This document shows positions 34,538-42,224 of a DNA stretch of 64,000 nucleotides, piece by piece. Source of the DNA: Flavobacterium sp. BFFFF1 (GTDB taxonomy: Bacteria; Bacteroidota; Bacteroidia; Flavobacteriales; Flavobacteriaceae); NCBI RefSeq assembly GCF_002256285.1, contig NZ_NKJE01000008.1, positions 80,968 through 144,967 on the forward strand, given 5' to 3'. The notes under the pieces are model-generated. The model was given only the letters and a program-made list of their open reading frames with translations. It was not told the DNA's origin and ran no database searches. Every line of letters starts with the position of its first letter. Position 1 is the stretch's first letter. The position numbers and the translations under genes are program-made.

Positions 34538-35023
34538 TTATTCTGTTGATTCTATCCTGAAACCTACATCGGTGATTCCCGCCAATTGTGCTATTCCCGG
34601 AATTTTTCCGGTTTGCCGCACTGCATGTTTAATGCTGACTTTATACTCGCCAGTTTTTGCAAACTTCATTTTCTCTTTGTAGAACAGTTTATTTTCCTTG
34701 ATGTCTGTAAATCCGTCGCCTAACAGCGTTCCATCGGCTTCTGTCATTTTATATTGTAACGTGTCCACTTTTGTCAACCCTCCCGGCTGTTCCAGGGCAA
34801 CGATCAGGAAAAGATTACTGAACTGGTAGTCGTTATTGTCACGAATGTTGACATAGAGATTATAAGGCTTCGTCGTATCTGGGCTGTTAAACTTAAACGT
34901 CACGACGCTGTCTTTCTGCCAGGATGAACCTACAGATTTATATTCATCAAACACGCGTTTCTTATCGCATGATACCAGCAATAATGTTACTGATAACAGG
35001 AATAAGCTATTCTTTAGGCTCAT
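34538..35023 (-). CDS. gldH: Gliding motility lipoprotein GldH
   Basis: A 161-residue lipoprotein required for gliding motility in Flavobacterium johnsoniae. The lipoprotein signal is MSLKNSLFLLSVTLLLVSC with the lipobox Cys at residue 19. The mature part shows the family's pattern VVTFKFNSPDTTKPYNLYVN and NNDYQFSNLFLIVALEQPGG. The start at 35023 is preferred over the in-frame Met at 35050, which lacks the signal. It overlaps ricT by 17 bp and is followed at 2 bp by the PBP gene, an arrangement I recall from Flavobacterium. It points to gliding or at least a T9SS-linked envelope. Confidence 0.93.
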   Translation of the reverse strand: MSLKNSLFLLSVTLLLVSCDKKRVFDEYKSVGSSWQKDSVVTFKFNSPDTTKPYNLYVNIRDNNDYQFSNLFLIVALEQPGGLTKVDTLQYKMTEADGTLLGDGFTDIKENKLFYKEKMKFAKTGEYKVSIKHAVRQTGKIPGIAQLAGITDVGFRIESTE

Positions 35024-36446
35024 TTTTATTACCCGGGTTTTTATTGTCAAACGGTCTTCTTCTTTTGTTCCGGTTATTTCCTTTTGGTCTATCGCCAGCC
35101 GGTTTTTCTCCAGTAGGTTTTTCTCCAGCAGGTTTATTTTGCACAGGATTCGATTTGCTTATAGCTGGTTTATTTTCTCCGGCAGGCCTGGCTTCATTAG
35201 GCTTTCGATTTTCATTTCGTGCGGGACGATTGTCATTGCCCTGGCGGTTGTCGTTTCGCTGGCGGTTGTTGTTATTGTTGCTATTTGGACGAATCACCTC
35301 GCTGGCAGTGGCCCCTTCGCCCGGCTTGCGGTTTTTATTTGGTCTCTTCTTCCGCTTAGGCTGGTCAAAACGGGTGAGGCTTTCCTGACCCATTGCATTA
35401 TTGAAATCCTTTTCAGGTGCCGGAGCTGCTTCAATGGCATAATCCTCGAGCGAGGAAACTTTATTTTTCTCCTTATTTTCAGCGATAATTTCTTTTACCT
35501 GTTCAATTTTAAGTGTGTGCCAATTCGCAAAATTATCGGTATAGGCAAACCACATCAATCCCTTGAAAATGTCCTGTTTCTGGCAAATCGCCATCCCTTT
35601 TTCGGTCATCAATTTGGTTTCGAAGTCTGGAAAACCCTGTAACGCATCCATGTAGGTATCCAACTCATAATTCAGGCAGCATTTCAGCTTACCACACTGT
35701 CCGGCAAGCTTCTGCGGATTCAGGGAAAGTTGCTGATAACGTGCCGCGGAGGTGTTTACACTGCGAAAATCTGTGAGCCATGTAGAACAGCACAATTCGC
35801 GACCACAAGAACCAATGCCGCCCAAACGCGAGGCTTCCTGTCGGAACCCCACCTGTTTCATTTCAATCCTGGTACTGAATTCACGCGCAAAATCCTTGAT
35901 CAGCATCCGGAAATCCACGCGGTCTTCTGCGGTGTAATAAAACGTCGCCTTAGACCCGTCGCCCTGAAATTCGATGTCGGAAATTTTCATTTGAAGCTTT
36001 TGTGCAATAGCGAGTTCACGCGCACGTTTCTTCATGGGTTCTTCCTTATCGCGTGCATTGGACCAGATATCGATGTCTTTTTGAGATGCCTTGCGGTATA
36101 GTTTTGGGATTTCGGCGTTGTCTTTGACGCCTTTCTTCTTCATCTGGATCCGAACGAGTTCACCGGTTAAGGTGACAATCCCGACGTCGTGTCCGGGAGA
36201 AGCTTCCGTCGCAACGATATCGCCGATGCTTAGGGTGAGTTTTTCGGTGTTCCGGTAAAATTCCTTACGTCCGTTCTTAAAGCGGACTTCTATGCAGTCA
36301 AACGGCGCTTCGCCATTGGGTAAACTCATATTGGAAAGCCAGTCAAAAACCGTCAGCTTGTTGCAGCTGTCCGTTCCGCAGGTCCCATTGTTCTTACAAC
36401 CCTTAGGCGCTCCGCCATCAGAAGTTGAGCAACTTGTACATGCCAT
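35007..36446 (-). CDS. ricT: PSP1-domain protein, RicT-like
   Basis: A 479-residue RicT/YaaT-type protein. The PSP1 core (about 50-330) holds IGDIVATEASPGHDVGIVTLTGE, FYYTAEDRVDFRMLIKDFAREF, GGIGSCGRELCCSTWL, LAGQCGKLKCCLNYELD: the conserved cysteines that ligate iron-sulphur clusters in the B. subtilis Ric complex. The N-terminus adds a Cys-rich segment (CTSCSTSDGGAPKGC) and the C-terminus about 120 residues of Asn/Arg/Lys/Pro-rich, disordered, basic sequence suggestive of RNA binding. In Bacillus RicT acts with RicA and RicF in RNA maturation; neither partner is visible here. Start at 36446 (MACTSC). It overlaps gldH. Confidence 0.9.
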   Translation of the reverse strand: MACTSCSTSDGGAPKGCKNNGTCGTDSCNKLTVFDWLSNMSLPNGEAPFDCIEVRFKNGRKEFYRNTEKLTLSIGDIVATEASPGHDVGIVTLTGELVRIQMKKKGVKDNAEIPKLYRKASQKDIDIWSNARDKEEPMKKRARELAIAQKLQMKISDIEFQGDGSKATFYYTAEDRVDFRMLIKDFAREFSTRIEMKQVGFRQEASRLGGIGSCGRELCCSTWLTDFRSVNTSAARYQQLSLNPQKLAGQCGKLKCCLNYELDTYMDALQGFPDFETKLMTEKGMAICQKQDIFKGLMWFAYTDNFANWHTLKIEQVKEIIAENKEKNKVSSLEDYAIEAAPAPEKDFNNAMGQESLTRFDQPKRKKRPNKNRKPGEGATASEVIRPNSNNNNNRQRNDNRQGNDNRPARNENRKPNEARPAGENKPAISKSNPVQNKPAGEKPTGEKPAGDRPKGNNRNKRRRPFDNKNPGNKNEPKE

Positions 36447-36581
36447 ATGATATATGTAGTGTTGTGACGCGCACAACTTAAGTTCGTAAAACGTTTTGTG
36501 CGTAAAGATAGTATATTAAGCTTATGTTACAAACCTTAATACTCAAATTGGAGCACTACCGCCATTGTAGCATCGCAGCAA

Positions 36582-37403
36582 TTATTTACTGTCTGAAATG
36601 CCCGCTGTCTTTTGAATGATCCATGCGTCCTGCGGAATCCAACTGCCACTGACAGGCGTTTCGATATGCTCTAATACACGTGCATTACTAAAGAATTGAT
36701 GCATAAATGTTTTGGGCTGGAAGGCCGAAAAAACGCGGTGGCCCTCTTTTACATTTCCGCGAACCACCAATTTACCCTGATTAAAAAGACCCAATTCCTC
36801 CTGGGTCAATTTGGTCTTGAAGTTATCACCCTGCGTCGTCAGGTACATCACACCATTTGGCTTCAATACACGCGACAATTCCGCGTACCAATCATGGTGC
36901 ATTTTTTCCGATAGATGCGTAAAAATTGAAATGCCATAAATTACATCGAAAAAACCGTCAGGATACGGCAGTTTGGCTTCCAGCGAATTGTTGTTGAAGT
37001 GAATTCCGGGTAAATTCTCCGTACACCAATCGATGGATTCTTTGTTATAATCCGTGCCATAAAATTGGCATCCTTCTCCAACCAAACCGGGTAACTGCCT
37101 GATAATCCTGCCAGGTCCGCAACCCCAGTCGAGTATATTAACCCCTTTTAAGGCAATATGTTTGCCTATACGATCAACAATGTTTTTAGCACTTTGGATG
37201 CTGCCGGTGTAATATTGCTCGTAGTCAATCTGGAACGACTCATAGATTAAGTAGTCAGGCGGCAGCGGGACCTCCGGGTGATTCCTTTTGAATGCCTCAT
37301 TCCTGCTCCTGTTTTTTAATTGCATCGCCGAAAACCGCAGCCTGTCGACAATCATTAACAGCCCTAGCTGTCTGAGTAACTTTGAAAATTGCGCTTTTAG
37401 CAT
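36582..37403 (-). CDS. SAM-dependent methyltransferase
   Basis: A 273-residue class I methyltransferase. The SAM-binding motif is GVNILDWGCGPGRIIRQLP (about 89-107), motif II includes YGTDYNKESIDWC, and post-motif regions PYPDGFFDVIYGISIFTHL and ELSRVLKPNGVMYLTT follow the UbiE/ type-11 pattern. The N-terminal 60 residues are basic and helical. Substrate is not evident; similar proteins methylate small molecules or sugars. It follows trhO by 27 bp on the same strand. Confidence 0.88.
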   Translation of the reverse strand: MLKAQFSKLLRQLGLLMIVDRLRFSAMQLKNRSRNEAFKRNHPEVPLPPDYLIYESFQIDYEQYYTGSIQSAKNIVDRIGKHIALKGVNILDWGCGPGRIIRQLPGLVGEGCQFYGTDYNKESIDWCTENLPGIHFNNNSLEAKLPYPDGFFDVIYGISIFTHLSEKMHHDWYAELSRVLKPNGVMYLTTQGDNFKTKLTQEELGLFNQGKLVVRGNVKEGHRVFSAFQPKTFMHQFFSNARVLEHIETPVSGSWIPQDAWIIQKTAGISDSK

Positions 37404-37430
37404 GTTTTTATCTTTATTGGCAGGAGTTTC

Positions 37431-38795
37431 CTAGACTGCATCCAGCTTGTATAATTTATCGGATAATCTGATCCGGAAAGGGAGTTTAAATGATACGACA
37501 TTTCCTTTAACAGCAGTGGCTGCCGGAGCATCGTTTACAAACATTTCGCCAATCTCCATTTCCTGTGTGCCGGTTGTAGGCCCTTCAATAAGAATCTTAT
37601 CTCCCGTGTTCAATTCACCAGACTCCAGATAGAATTGCCCGATGGATGCCTTTGGAAAAAAATGAAGTCCTTTGGCAACATATCTTTTGGGTTGTTTTTT
37701 GATTTTTATCGCCGGCTTTGGAACGTCGGTTAATACTGCTGATACTTTGTGGTTCTCATGAGAGACATTTCGGAAAGTCAGCACATCCGACTTTCCTTTC
37801 TTGAAAATCATGTTGCCATTTTTTAGCCCGCGCCGGATGGCCTTCTGCTCTTCTTCCGGAAGGTGGATGACCGAAACGCAATCTGTGGAACAGCAGTTTT
37901 CCATCGCGGCTTTGCAGTCATCGCATTGAATAAACAGCAGATGACAGCCTTCGTTGGCGCAGTTCGTATGGTTGTCACACGGTTTACCGCATTGGTGGCA
38001 CTGGGATACGATATCATCCGTGATTCTTTCGCCTAAACGATGGTCGAATACAAAGTTTTTTCCGATGAATTTACTTTCCAGTCCCTCGGCCTTAACCTGC
38101 CGCGTATACTCTATAATGCCGCCTTCAAGCTGGTATACGTTCTCAAAGCCTTTGTGTTTAAAGTACGCACTGGCCTTTTCACAGCGGATGCCGCCTGTGC
38201 AATACATCAGCAATTTTTTATCCGATTTGTGTTCGGAAAGCTGTTCTTCAATGATCGGCAATGATTCGCGGAAGGTATCCACATCCGGTTTGATCGCCTT
38301 TGTAAAATGTCCAATTTCGCTTTCATAGTGGTTCCGCATGTCCACAACAATCGTATCGGGGTCTTCGAGCAGGTCGTTGAATTCTTTTGCTTTGAGATGG
38401 ATTCCGATGTTGGTCGCGTCAAAAGTATCGTCGTTCAATCCATCGGCGACAATCTTGTCACGGACTTTAATCGTCAGTTTCAAAAAGGAGTGGTCATCGT
38501 GTTCCACCGCTACATTGAGGCGGATGCCTTTCATGAAATCGTATTCTTCGATGGTATCCTTGAACTCGTAAAAATTGTCGGCGGGCAATGAAAGCTGGGC
38601 GTTAATGCCTTCGTGGGCGACGTAAATCCTTCCTAAAACCTCAAGCGGATTCCAGGCCAGGAACAGTTCATTTCTAAATTGTGTGGGGTTTTCGATTTGC
38701 GCATAAGCATAGAAAGACAAAGTAAGCCTTTGCTTCCCGGCGTCGTCAATGAGGACGGCCCTTTCTTCTGCGCTTAAAGTGTTGTACAGTTGCAT
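37431..38795 (-). CDS. trhO: tRNA U34 hydroxylase TrhO with an extra C-terminal domain
   Basis: Rhodanese-family enzyme making 5-hydroxyuridine at tRNA position 34 with O2. Residues 1-240 match TrhO/YceA: N-terminal ferredoxin-like domain (RIYVAHEGINAQLS), then rhodanese domain with the catalytic loop YCTGGIRCEKA (Cys199). A Cys-rich segment (266-306, CHQCGKPC, CDDC, CCSTDC) probably binds zinc. Unlike the 350-residue E. coli enzyme, residues 371-454 form an extra domain (GLHFFPKASIGQFYLESGEL, GDKILIEGPTTG) resembling the C-terminal beta-barrel of U32 peptidases. The 5' end and promoter are duplicated upstream. The methyltransferase gene follows by 27 bp. Confidence 0.92.
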   Translation of the reverse strand: MQLYNTLSAEERAVLIDDAGKQRLTLSFYAYAQIENPTQFRNELFLAWNPLEVLGRIYVAHEGINAQLSLPADNFYEFKDTIEEYDFMKGIRLNVAVEHDDHSFLKLTIKVRDKIVADGLNDDTFDATNIGIHLKAKEFNDLLEDPDTIVVDMRNHYESEIGHFTKAIKPDVDTFRESLPIIEEQLSEHKSDKKLLMYCTGGIRCEKASAYFKHKGFENVYQLEGGIIEYTRQVKAEGLESKFIGKNFVFDHRLGERITDDIVSQCHQCGKPCDNHTNCANEGCHLLFIQCDDCKAAMENCCSTDCVSVIHLPEEEQKAIRRGLKNGNMIFKKGKSDVLTFRNVSHENHKVSAVLTDVPKPAIKIKKQPKRYVAKGLHFFPKASIGQFYLESGELNTGDKILIEGPTTGTQEMEIGEMFVNDAPAATAVKGNVVSFKLPFRIRLSDKLYKLDAV

Positions 38796-38869
38796 GCTAT
38801 AAACAGTTTTAAGTGTGGAGAATTATTTTCTGGGGCAAAAATAGGGGAAAAGTTGAAGACTTGCAAAGT
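38772..38869. repeat. Direct repeat copy 1: trhO start and promoter
   Basis: About 98 bp including codons 1-8 of trhO, its leader and its promoter. It recurs at 39051-39147 with a few substitutions and one missing base. The repeat offset is 278-279 bp. Confidence 0.9.
38836..38867 (-). promoter_or_regulatory. trhO promoter
   Basis: On the minus strand TATTTTTG (complement of 38836-38843) lies 20 bp downstream of TTTG (complement at about 38864-38867), a good Bacteroidota promoter 40 bp before the trhO start. Confidence 0.55.
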
Positions 38870-39050
38870 TTGTTTTGGTGTTACCTTTGATCGGGCTTTC
38901 TGCTTCAATTTTTATTTACTTGCGCTGCGCTAAAGGCAAATAAAAGATTGTGCTACTATCCCTTACGCAGCACTCGGCACAATAGCTACTTATTTGAAAT
39001 CAACATTTTATACCTGAAGCCCACCGGGCTTCCTCCTTTTAATTTCAAAT
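38870..39050. other. Spacer between the two trhO 5' copies
   Basis: About 180 bp separating the duplicated segments. It contains a perfect hairpin GAAGCCC/GGGCTTC (39016-39032, 3-base loop) and inverted arms ATTGTGC/GCACAAT nearby, but no coding frame. It may be a small dispersed repeat carried in with the duplication. Confidence 0.5.
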
Positions 39051-39074
39051 GCTTAAAGTGTTGTACAGTTGCAT
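39045..39074 (-). pseudogene. Orphan 9-codon start of trhO
   Basis: The duplicated 5' end gives ATG plus seven further trhO codons (MQLYNTLS), one extra codon (Ile) and a TGA. It is a remnant of the duplication with its own intact promoter; a leader-peptide role is conceivable but unsupported. Confidence 0.6.
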
Positions 39075-39147
39075 GCTATAAACAGTTTTAAGTGTGGAGA
39101 ATTATTTCTTGGCGCAAAAATAGAGAAAAGTTGAAGACTTGCAAAGT
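39051..39147. repeat. Direct repeat copy 2: relic trhO start and promoter
   Basis: Second copy of the 98-bp segment at 38772-38869. Its -7 box (complement of 39115-39122) and upstream TTTG are preserved, so it could still fire toward trhO through the spacer. Short GCAAAGTG tandem units follow at 39141-39165. Confidence 0.9.
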
Positions 39148-39197
39148 GGCAAAGTGGCAAAGTTTCAAAGTATCTGGGTTTTTCCCTGGTGATACAC

Positions 39198-39286
39198 GGA
39201 AGCCCTAGCCCCGATGAAAGCGGCATCCTTTTGTGGCGCAGCGCAGCGGAGCCGCAAAAGATATAGCGGACAGCGGGAATAGCTCC
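39198..39286 (-). repeat. Dispersed element, copy B (minus orientation)
   Basis: Read on the minus strand: GGAGCTATTCCCGCTGTCCG then CTATATCTTTT, a short GC-rich centre (GCGGCTCCGCTGCGCTGCG), ACAAAAGGATGCCGCT, and CATCGGGGCTAGGGCTTCC. The ends match copies A (21731) and C (61745); the centre is different. Confidence 0.75.
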
Positions 39287-39289
39287 AAA

Positions 39290-39314
39290 TAAAAAAAGCA
39301 CCCGAAAAGGTGCT
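39290..39314 (-). terminator. Intrinsic terminator of the bacilliredoxin gene
   Basis: AGCACC (39297-39302) pairs with GGTGCT (39309-39314). On the minus strand the stem is followed by a run of seven T, 28 bp after the stop codon. Confidence 0.8.
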
Positions 39315-39342
39315 CTTAAAAACTTTGCTGCTTTGAGACTAA

Positions 39343-39753
39343 TTAACAGTACTCGTTATAAGCGTCCTGTAAATTCTCGGCGATCAACTCTGCCGGGCGG
39401 CCTTCAATGTGATGGCGCTCCAGCATGTGCACCAATTCGCCATCTTTGAACAACGCCATGCTTGGCGATGACGGCGGGAATGGGAACATGTGTTGGCGGG
39501 CAGCGTTTACCGCATCAGTGTCAACGCCGGCGAAAACCGTCACCAGGTGGTCTGGTTTTTTGGCCCCGTTGAGGCTCATTTTAGCGCCCGGACGGGCGTT
39601 GCGCGCTGCACATCCACAAACGGAATTTACAACAACGAGTGTAGTGCCCGACTGTGTTACCGCTTTTTCCACGGCGTCAGCACTGTATAATTCTTCGAAA
39701 CCGGCGTCGGACAATTCGGCGCGCATTGGTTTCACCATTTCTTCTGGATACAT
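39343..39753 (-). CDS. Bacilliredoxin (BrxA/BrxB, YphP/YqiW family)
   Basis: A 136-residue thiol-disulphide protein of the BrxA/BrxB family, which in low-GC Gram-positives removes bacillithiol from proteins. The family's CGC motif is present in VVNSVCGCAARNARPGA, and the start MYPEEMVKPMRAEL is typical. Bacillithiol is also made by some Bacteroidota. The 11 extra in-frame residues upstream would lie within the -7 box and are excluded. It is not related to the BREX phage-defence genes despite the name. It diverges from the small membrane protein gene. Confidence 0.92.
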   Translation of the reverse strand: MYPEEMVKPMRAELSDAGFEELYSADAVEKAVTQSGTTLVVVNSVCGCAARNARPGAKMSLNGAKKPDHLVTVFAGVDTDAVNAARQHMFPFPPSSPSMALFKDGELVHMLERHHIEGRPAELIAENLQDAYNEYC

Positions 39754-39783
39754 AAGCTTAAAATTAAAGATTAAAAGTTGCGG

Positions 39784-39791
39784 CAAAGTTA
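39784..39791 (-). promoter_or_regulatory. -7 box TAACTTTG for the bacilliredoxin gene
   Basis: Complement reads TAACTTTG, perfect TAnnTTTG, 30 bp upstream of the start at 39753; it excludes the longer frame starting at 39786. Confidence 0.6.
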
Positions 39792-39836
39792 GTGAGAATT
39801 AGAGCAGACTTTTATCACATCATCATAAAGATTTGT

Positions 39837-39844
39837 TATGTTTG
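39837..39844 (+). promoter_or_regulatory. -7 box TATGTTTG for the small membrane protein gene
   Basis: Perfect TAnnTTTG that contains the ATG at 39838. Translation should therefore start at the next in-frame ATG (39871). Confidence 0.5.
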
Positions 39845-39870
39845 GGTTTCTAAAAACAATCGTCATCAAA

Positions 39871-40245
39871 ATGTTTGAAAATATAGATTCACTTTATCTC
39901 TTGATTGGATTGCTGGTTGTCTTTGTGATTGGTCATTTTATTGTCCAACGGCAGAAATCGTTCAAATTGACATTGCAGTATCGGCTGGCCTTTTATGGGT
40001 TGATCATGATGATTTTGTGGTTTTCATTGCCCATTACCCCTTCACTGTCGACGTTTGGATATCCTGAAGACGTTTCTGATATTGAATCAAAAGAGAAGTT
40101 GTTGAAATATCTACAGCGCTATAACGTTGCGATTGTAAAGACAACCGAAGTGGTACATCATATGATCTTCATTACTACCTTTTGGTTTGTCGCGATCATC
40201 AGCAGCATGGTGAAATACATGAAATTAGAAAAGGCGGAAAAATAG
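39871..40245 (+). CDS. Unknown three-helix membrane protein
   Basis: A 124-residue integral membrane protein with three hydrophobic stretches (YLLIGLLVVFVIGHFIV; FYGLIMMILWFSLPI; MIFITTFWFVAIISSMV). Between the second and third helix lies a charged loop. I do not recognise a family. The start is taken at MFENIDSLYLL; the in-frame ATG at 39838 lies inside a probable promoter. The 3' end overlaps by 21 bp the end of crtY on the opposite strand, which argues the region is tightly packed and both are real. Confidence 0.72.
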   Translation: MFENIDSLYLLIGLLVVFVIGHFIVQRQKSFKLTLQYRLAFYGLIMMILWFSLPITPSLSTFGYPEDVSDIESKEKLLKYLQRYNVAIVKTTEVVHHMIFITTFWFVAIISSMVKYMKLEKAEK

Positions 40246-41364
40246 CGCTTTGATGAATAAGCCTTTCGGGCATTGCCAGATCACTTTTAAATCTTCCCAG
40301 AAACTGGTTTCACCATCCAGGAATTTCAATACCAGCGCGGGTGTTGATTTTTTAAACATCGCACTGAAAATCGGCGCCCCTTTTTCATTTTGTTTAGACA
40401 GGATGTCTAACAACAGCAGGTCGTAAAACCAAAAACGGTCTTTTTTATAAAAATCGGTAAAGTCATTTTGCTGCTGCAGGAATTGCACAAGGCGTTTTGA
40501 AAGCTTATCTGAATTTTTGAATGTGAATCCCGTGCTTGCTTTGGTCCATCCGCCGGCAGAACCGATGTTGATCACGTTTTTAGTGTTGCTTTCCCAAAAT
40601 TCATAAGACGTCATCGGGATGCGGCCGCGTTCCTTATCAATAATTTTATAGTTGGTGACGTCCAGATTCGAAAGATAGTTCACAATCGCTTCTTCGTATT
40701 CGGATTCCGGCAGCAGATCTTTTGAAAACAAAGTATATTCGAAAATGGCTTCCGTGTCTGACACCGGAAGCACATACATAAAACGCGTATTTCCTTTTTG
40801 CGGAACCGAAAAATCCATGAAGGTCGCCACATTTGGGTCAAAAGATGGCGTTTCCGTCTTTATTGTCCAACCAATGAAATGCTGTTGCAATAGCGGATAT
40901 TTCGTTTGCTTTAATACTGCTGTTGGATCATAAATGCTGTTGAAAAGTTTACTGCAGGAATAATTTCCGGAGTCCGTCTGTACGACAACATGCCCCGCCG
41001 ATTCGCTATGACCGGTGACGTTCTCATTGCGGAATGTGATGTTGGAATGCAACATAATACGTTTCAGGGTTTTGTTATAAAAATCAATTCCCCGAATCAT
41101 TTTATATTCATACGGATCCAAATCGAGCCTGCGGCTGAAAACCTCGTTGCGGAACCAAACCTGCTTCCACTGTTGTGTCAGGATTTTGTCCCAATTGCCT
41201 TTCCCTTTTTCCCAGAAACACCAGGTACGGTCATTCTTCTGTTTAGAATCAGCGTCCAGAAGCAATATGGATTTGTCGGCAAATTTTCCGGATTTAATCA
41301 TTTGGTTGACCGTCATCAATGCCGCCAGTCCAACGCCCGTGAAAATGTAGTCGTAATGCTTCAT
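40225..41364 (-). CDS. crtY: Lycopene beta-cyclase
   Basis: A 379-residue flavoprotein that cyclises lycopene to beta-carotene, precursor of zeaxanthin-type yellow pigments of flavobacteria. The N-terminal dinucleotide-binding region is YDYIFTGVGLAALM with LLLDADSKQKNDRTWCFWEKG, a typical CrtY start. RGRIPMTSYEFWE and NIGSAGGWTKASTGFTF (the GxxGxxxxSTGY-like region) are also present. No other carotenoid gene lies in the window. A TATCTTTA box is found about 20 bp upstream of the start. Its end overlaps the convergent small membrane gene. Confidence 0.94.
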   Translation of the reverse strand: MKHYDYIFTGVGLAALMTVNQMIKSGKFADKSILLLDADSKQKNDRTWCFWEKGKGNWDKILTQQWKQVWFRNEVFSRRLDLDPYEYKMIRGIDFYNKTLKRIMLHSNITFRNENVTGHSESAGHVVVQTDSGNYSCSKLFNSIYDPTAVLKQTKYPLLQQHFIGWTIKTETPSFDPNVATFMDFSVPQKGNTRFMYVLPVSDTEAIFEYTLFSKDLLPESEYEEAIVNYLSNLDVTNYKIIDKERGRIPMTSYEFWESNTKNVINIGSAGGWTKASTGFTFKNSDKLSKRLVQFLQQQNDFTDFYKKDRFWFYDLLLLDILSKQNEKGAPIFSAMFKKSTPALVLKFLDGETSFWEDLKVIWQCPKGLFIKALFFRLF

Positions 41365-41400
41365 CAGAAATATTAAGCTGTAAAGATAATTTTTTGCCGC

Positions 41401-42141
41401 TTATAAACGAAACGAAAATCCGAGGGCAGCGTAGTAATCAGGCGCGTTTTCCGTCAAGCCAACGCCTCCGGAAACATCTACCATCATATCATCGGAAAGC
41501 AAATGGGTAAATCCGGCGTCACATCGGTGGTCGGATTTGTCTTTCTGGGGTGCAAACCCGTACAATTCTATGTAACAGCCGGTTTTTTGCGAAAGCGAAA
41601 TGCCTGTCGTCAATGTGTAAATAAAAGTCGGTTCAGGCGTTTCTCCATTCCATTCTGCGCCGAGATTGTAGCCCAGCGACACCTTATCCGTAAGCGTATG
41701 CTGCATTGTAAAACGGAATTCCGGTGCGTAGTAATCCGTTTTAAATTCCGTCGACGCCAAATCGGGAACGGAAAGGTGTGCGATAAATGACGTCAGGGGA
41801 ATGATGCCTTTTTCTTCCGCGAGGCGCGTCTTAAAACCAACCAAGACCGGACTGAGACCAGAGGTTTTTATACCAAATTCCTTTTCGGACACGAATTCCA
41901 AAATCAGCCGAAACTCGAAATGGTCGTTTACACCAAACTTAATCAAGGATGAAGGTGTTACAAGAGATGAAGCTTTGGCGTTTACCTGTTCATATGAAAA
42001 TCCGTTTTCCATTTGAAACATTCCTTTTGGGACAATGGCTGGTGTTTCTGTCTGGTCTGGTCTATCGGTCTGTATGGGCGTCATCTCCTGTGCAGCGATA
42101 GCAATCGGAAAAATGACTAATATTAAAATAAGCTTAATCAT
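41401..42141 (-). CDS. Outer-membrane beta-barrel protein (phenol MetA-like family)
   Basis: A 246-residue protein with a signal peptide (MIKLILILVIFPIAIAAQ) and mature sequence of a small outer-membrane barrel: TDRPDQTETPAIVPKGMFQMENGFSY, the standard start of the PF13557-like transporter family, repeating beta strands, and a terminal aromatic-basic strand ending in YYAALGFSFRL. Members are usually annotated as transporters without a known substrate. It diverges from mntH and shares the palindromic candidate metal operator, so a role in manganese or other metal passage is a reasonable guess. Confidence 0.85.
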   Translation of the reverse strand: MIKLILILVIFPIAIAAQEMTPIQTDRPDQTETPAIVPKGMFQMENGFSYEQVNAKASSLVTPSSLIKFGVNDHFEFRLILEFVSEKEFGIKTSGLSPVLVGFKTRLAEEKGIIPLTSFIAHLSVPDLASTEFKTDYYAPEFRFTMQHTLTDKVSLGYNLGAEWNGETPEPTFIYTLTTGISLSQKTGCYIELYGFAPQKDKSDHRCDAGFTHLLSDDMMVDVSGGVGLTENAPDYYAALGFSFRL

Positions 42142-42148
42142 AATTATT

Positions 42149-42166
42149 TTTTAGACAAATCTAAAA
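42149..42166. promoter_or_regulatory. Candidate MntR/DtxR operator
   Basis: TTTTAGACAAATCTAAAA has 7-bp arms around a 4-bp centre. It lies 7 bp upstream of the outer-membrane protein start and 58 bp upstream of the mntH ATG, next to a gene for a DtxR/MntR-type regulator. It may control both divergent genes. Confidence 0.55.
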
Positions 42167-42194
42167 ATATTATTCAGCAAATAAAAATATTATA

Positions 42195-42202
42195 TATATT
42201 TG
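42195..42202 (+). promoter_or_regulatory. -7 box TATATTTG for mntH
   Basis: A perfect TAnnTTTG 22 bp before the ATG; the palindrome at 42149-42166 lies just upstream at about the -33 region, suited to repression. Confidence 0.5.
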
Positions 42203-42224
42203 CTTTGGAAAAAATCTTTTTAGC

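Noticed and set aside
38772..39147. Insertion sequence flanked by target duplication
   Set aside because: The 98-bp direct repeats are far too long for a target-site duplication and no transposase or terminal inverted repeats are present between them.
39343..39753. BREX phage-defence component, suggested by the name Brx
   Set aside because: The CGC motif and length show bacilliredoxin; no BREX genes (pglX, pglZ, brxC) are nearby.
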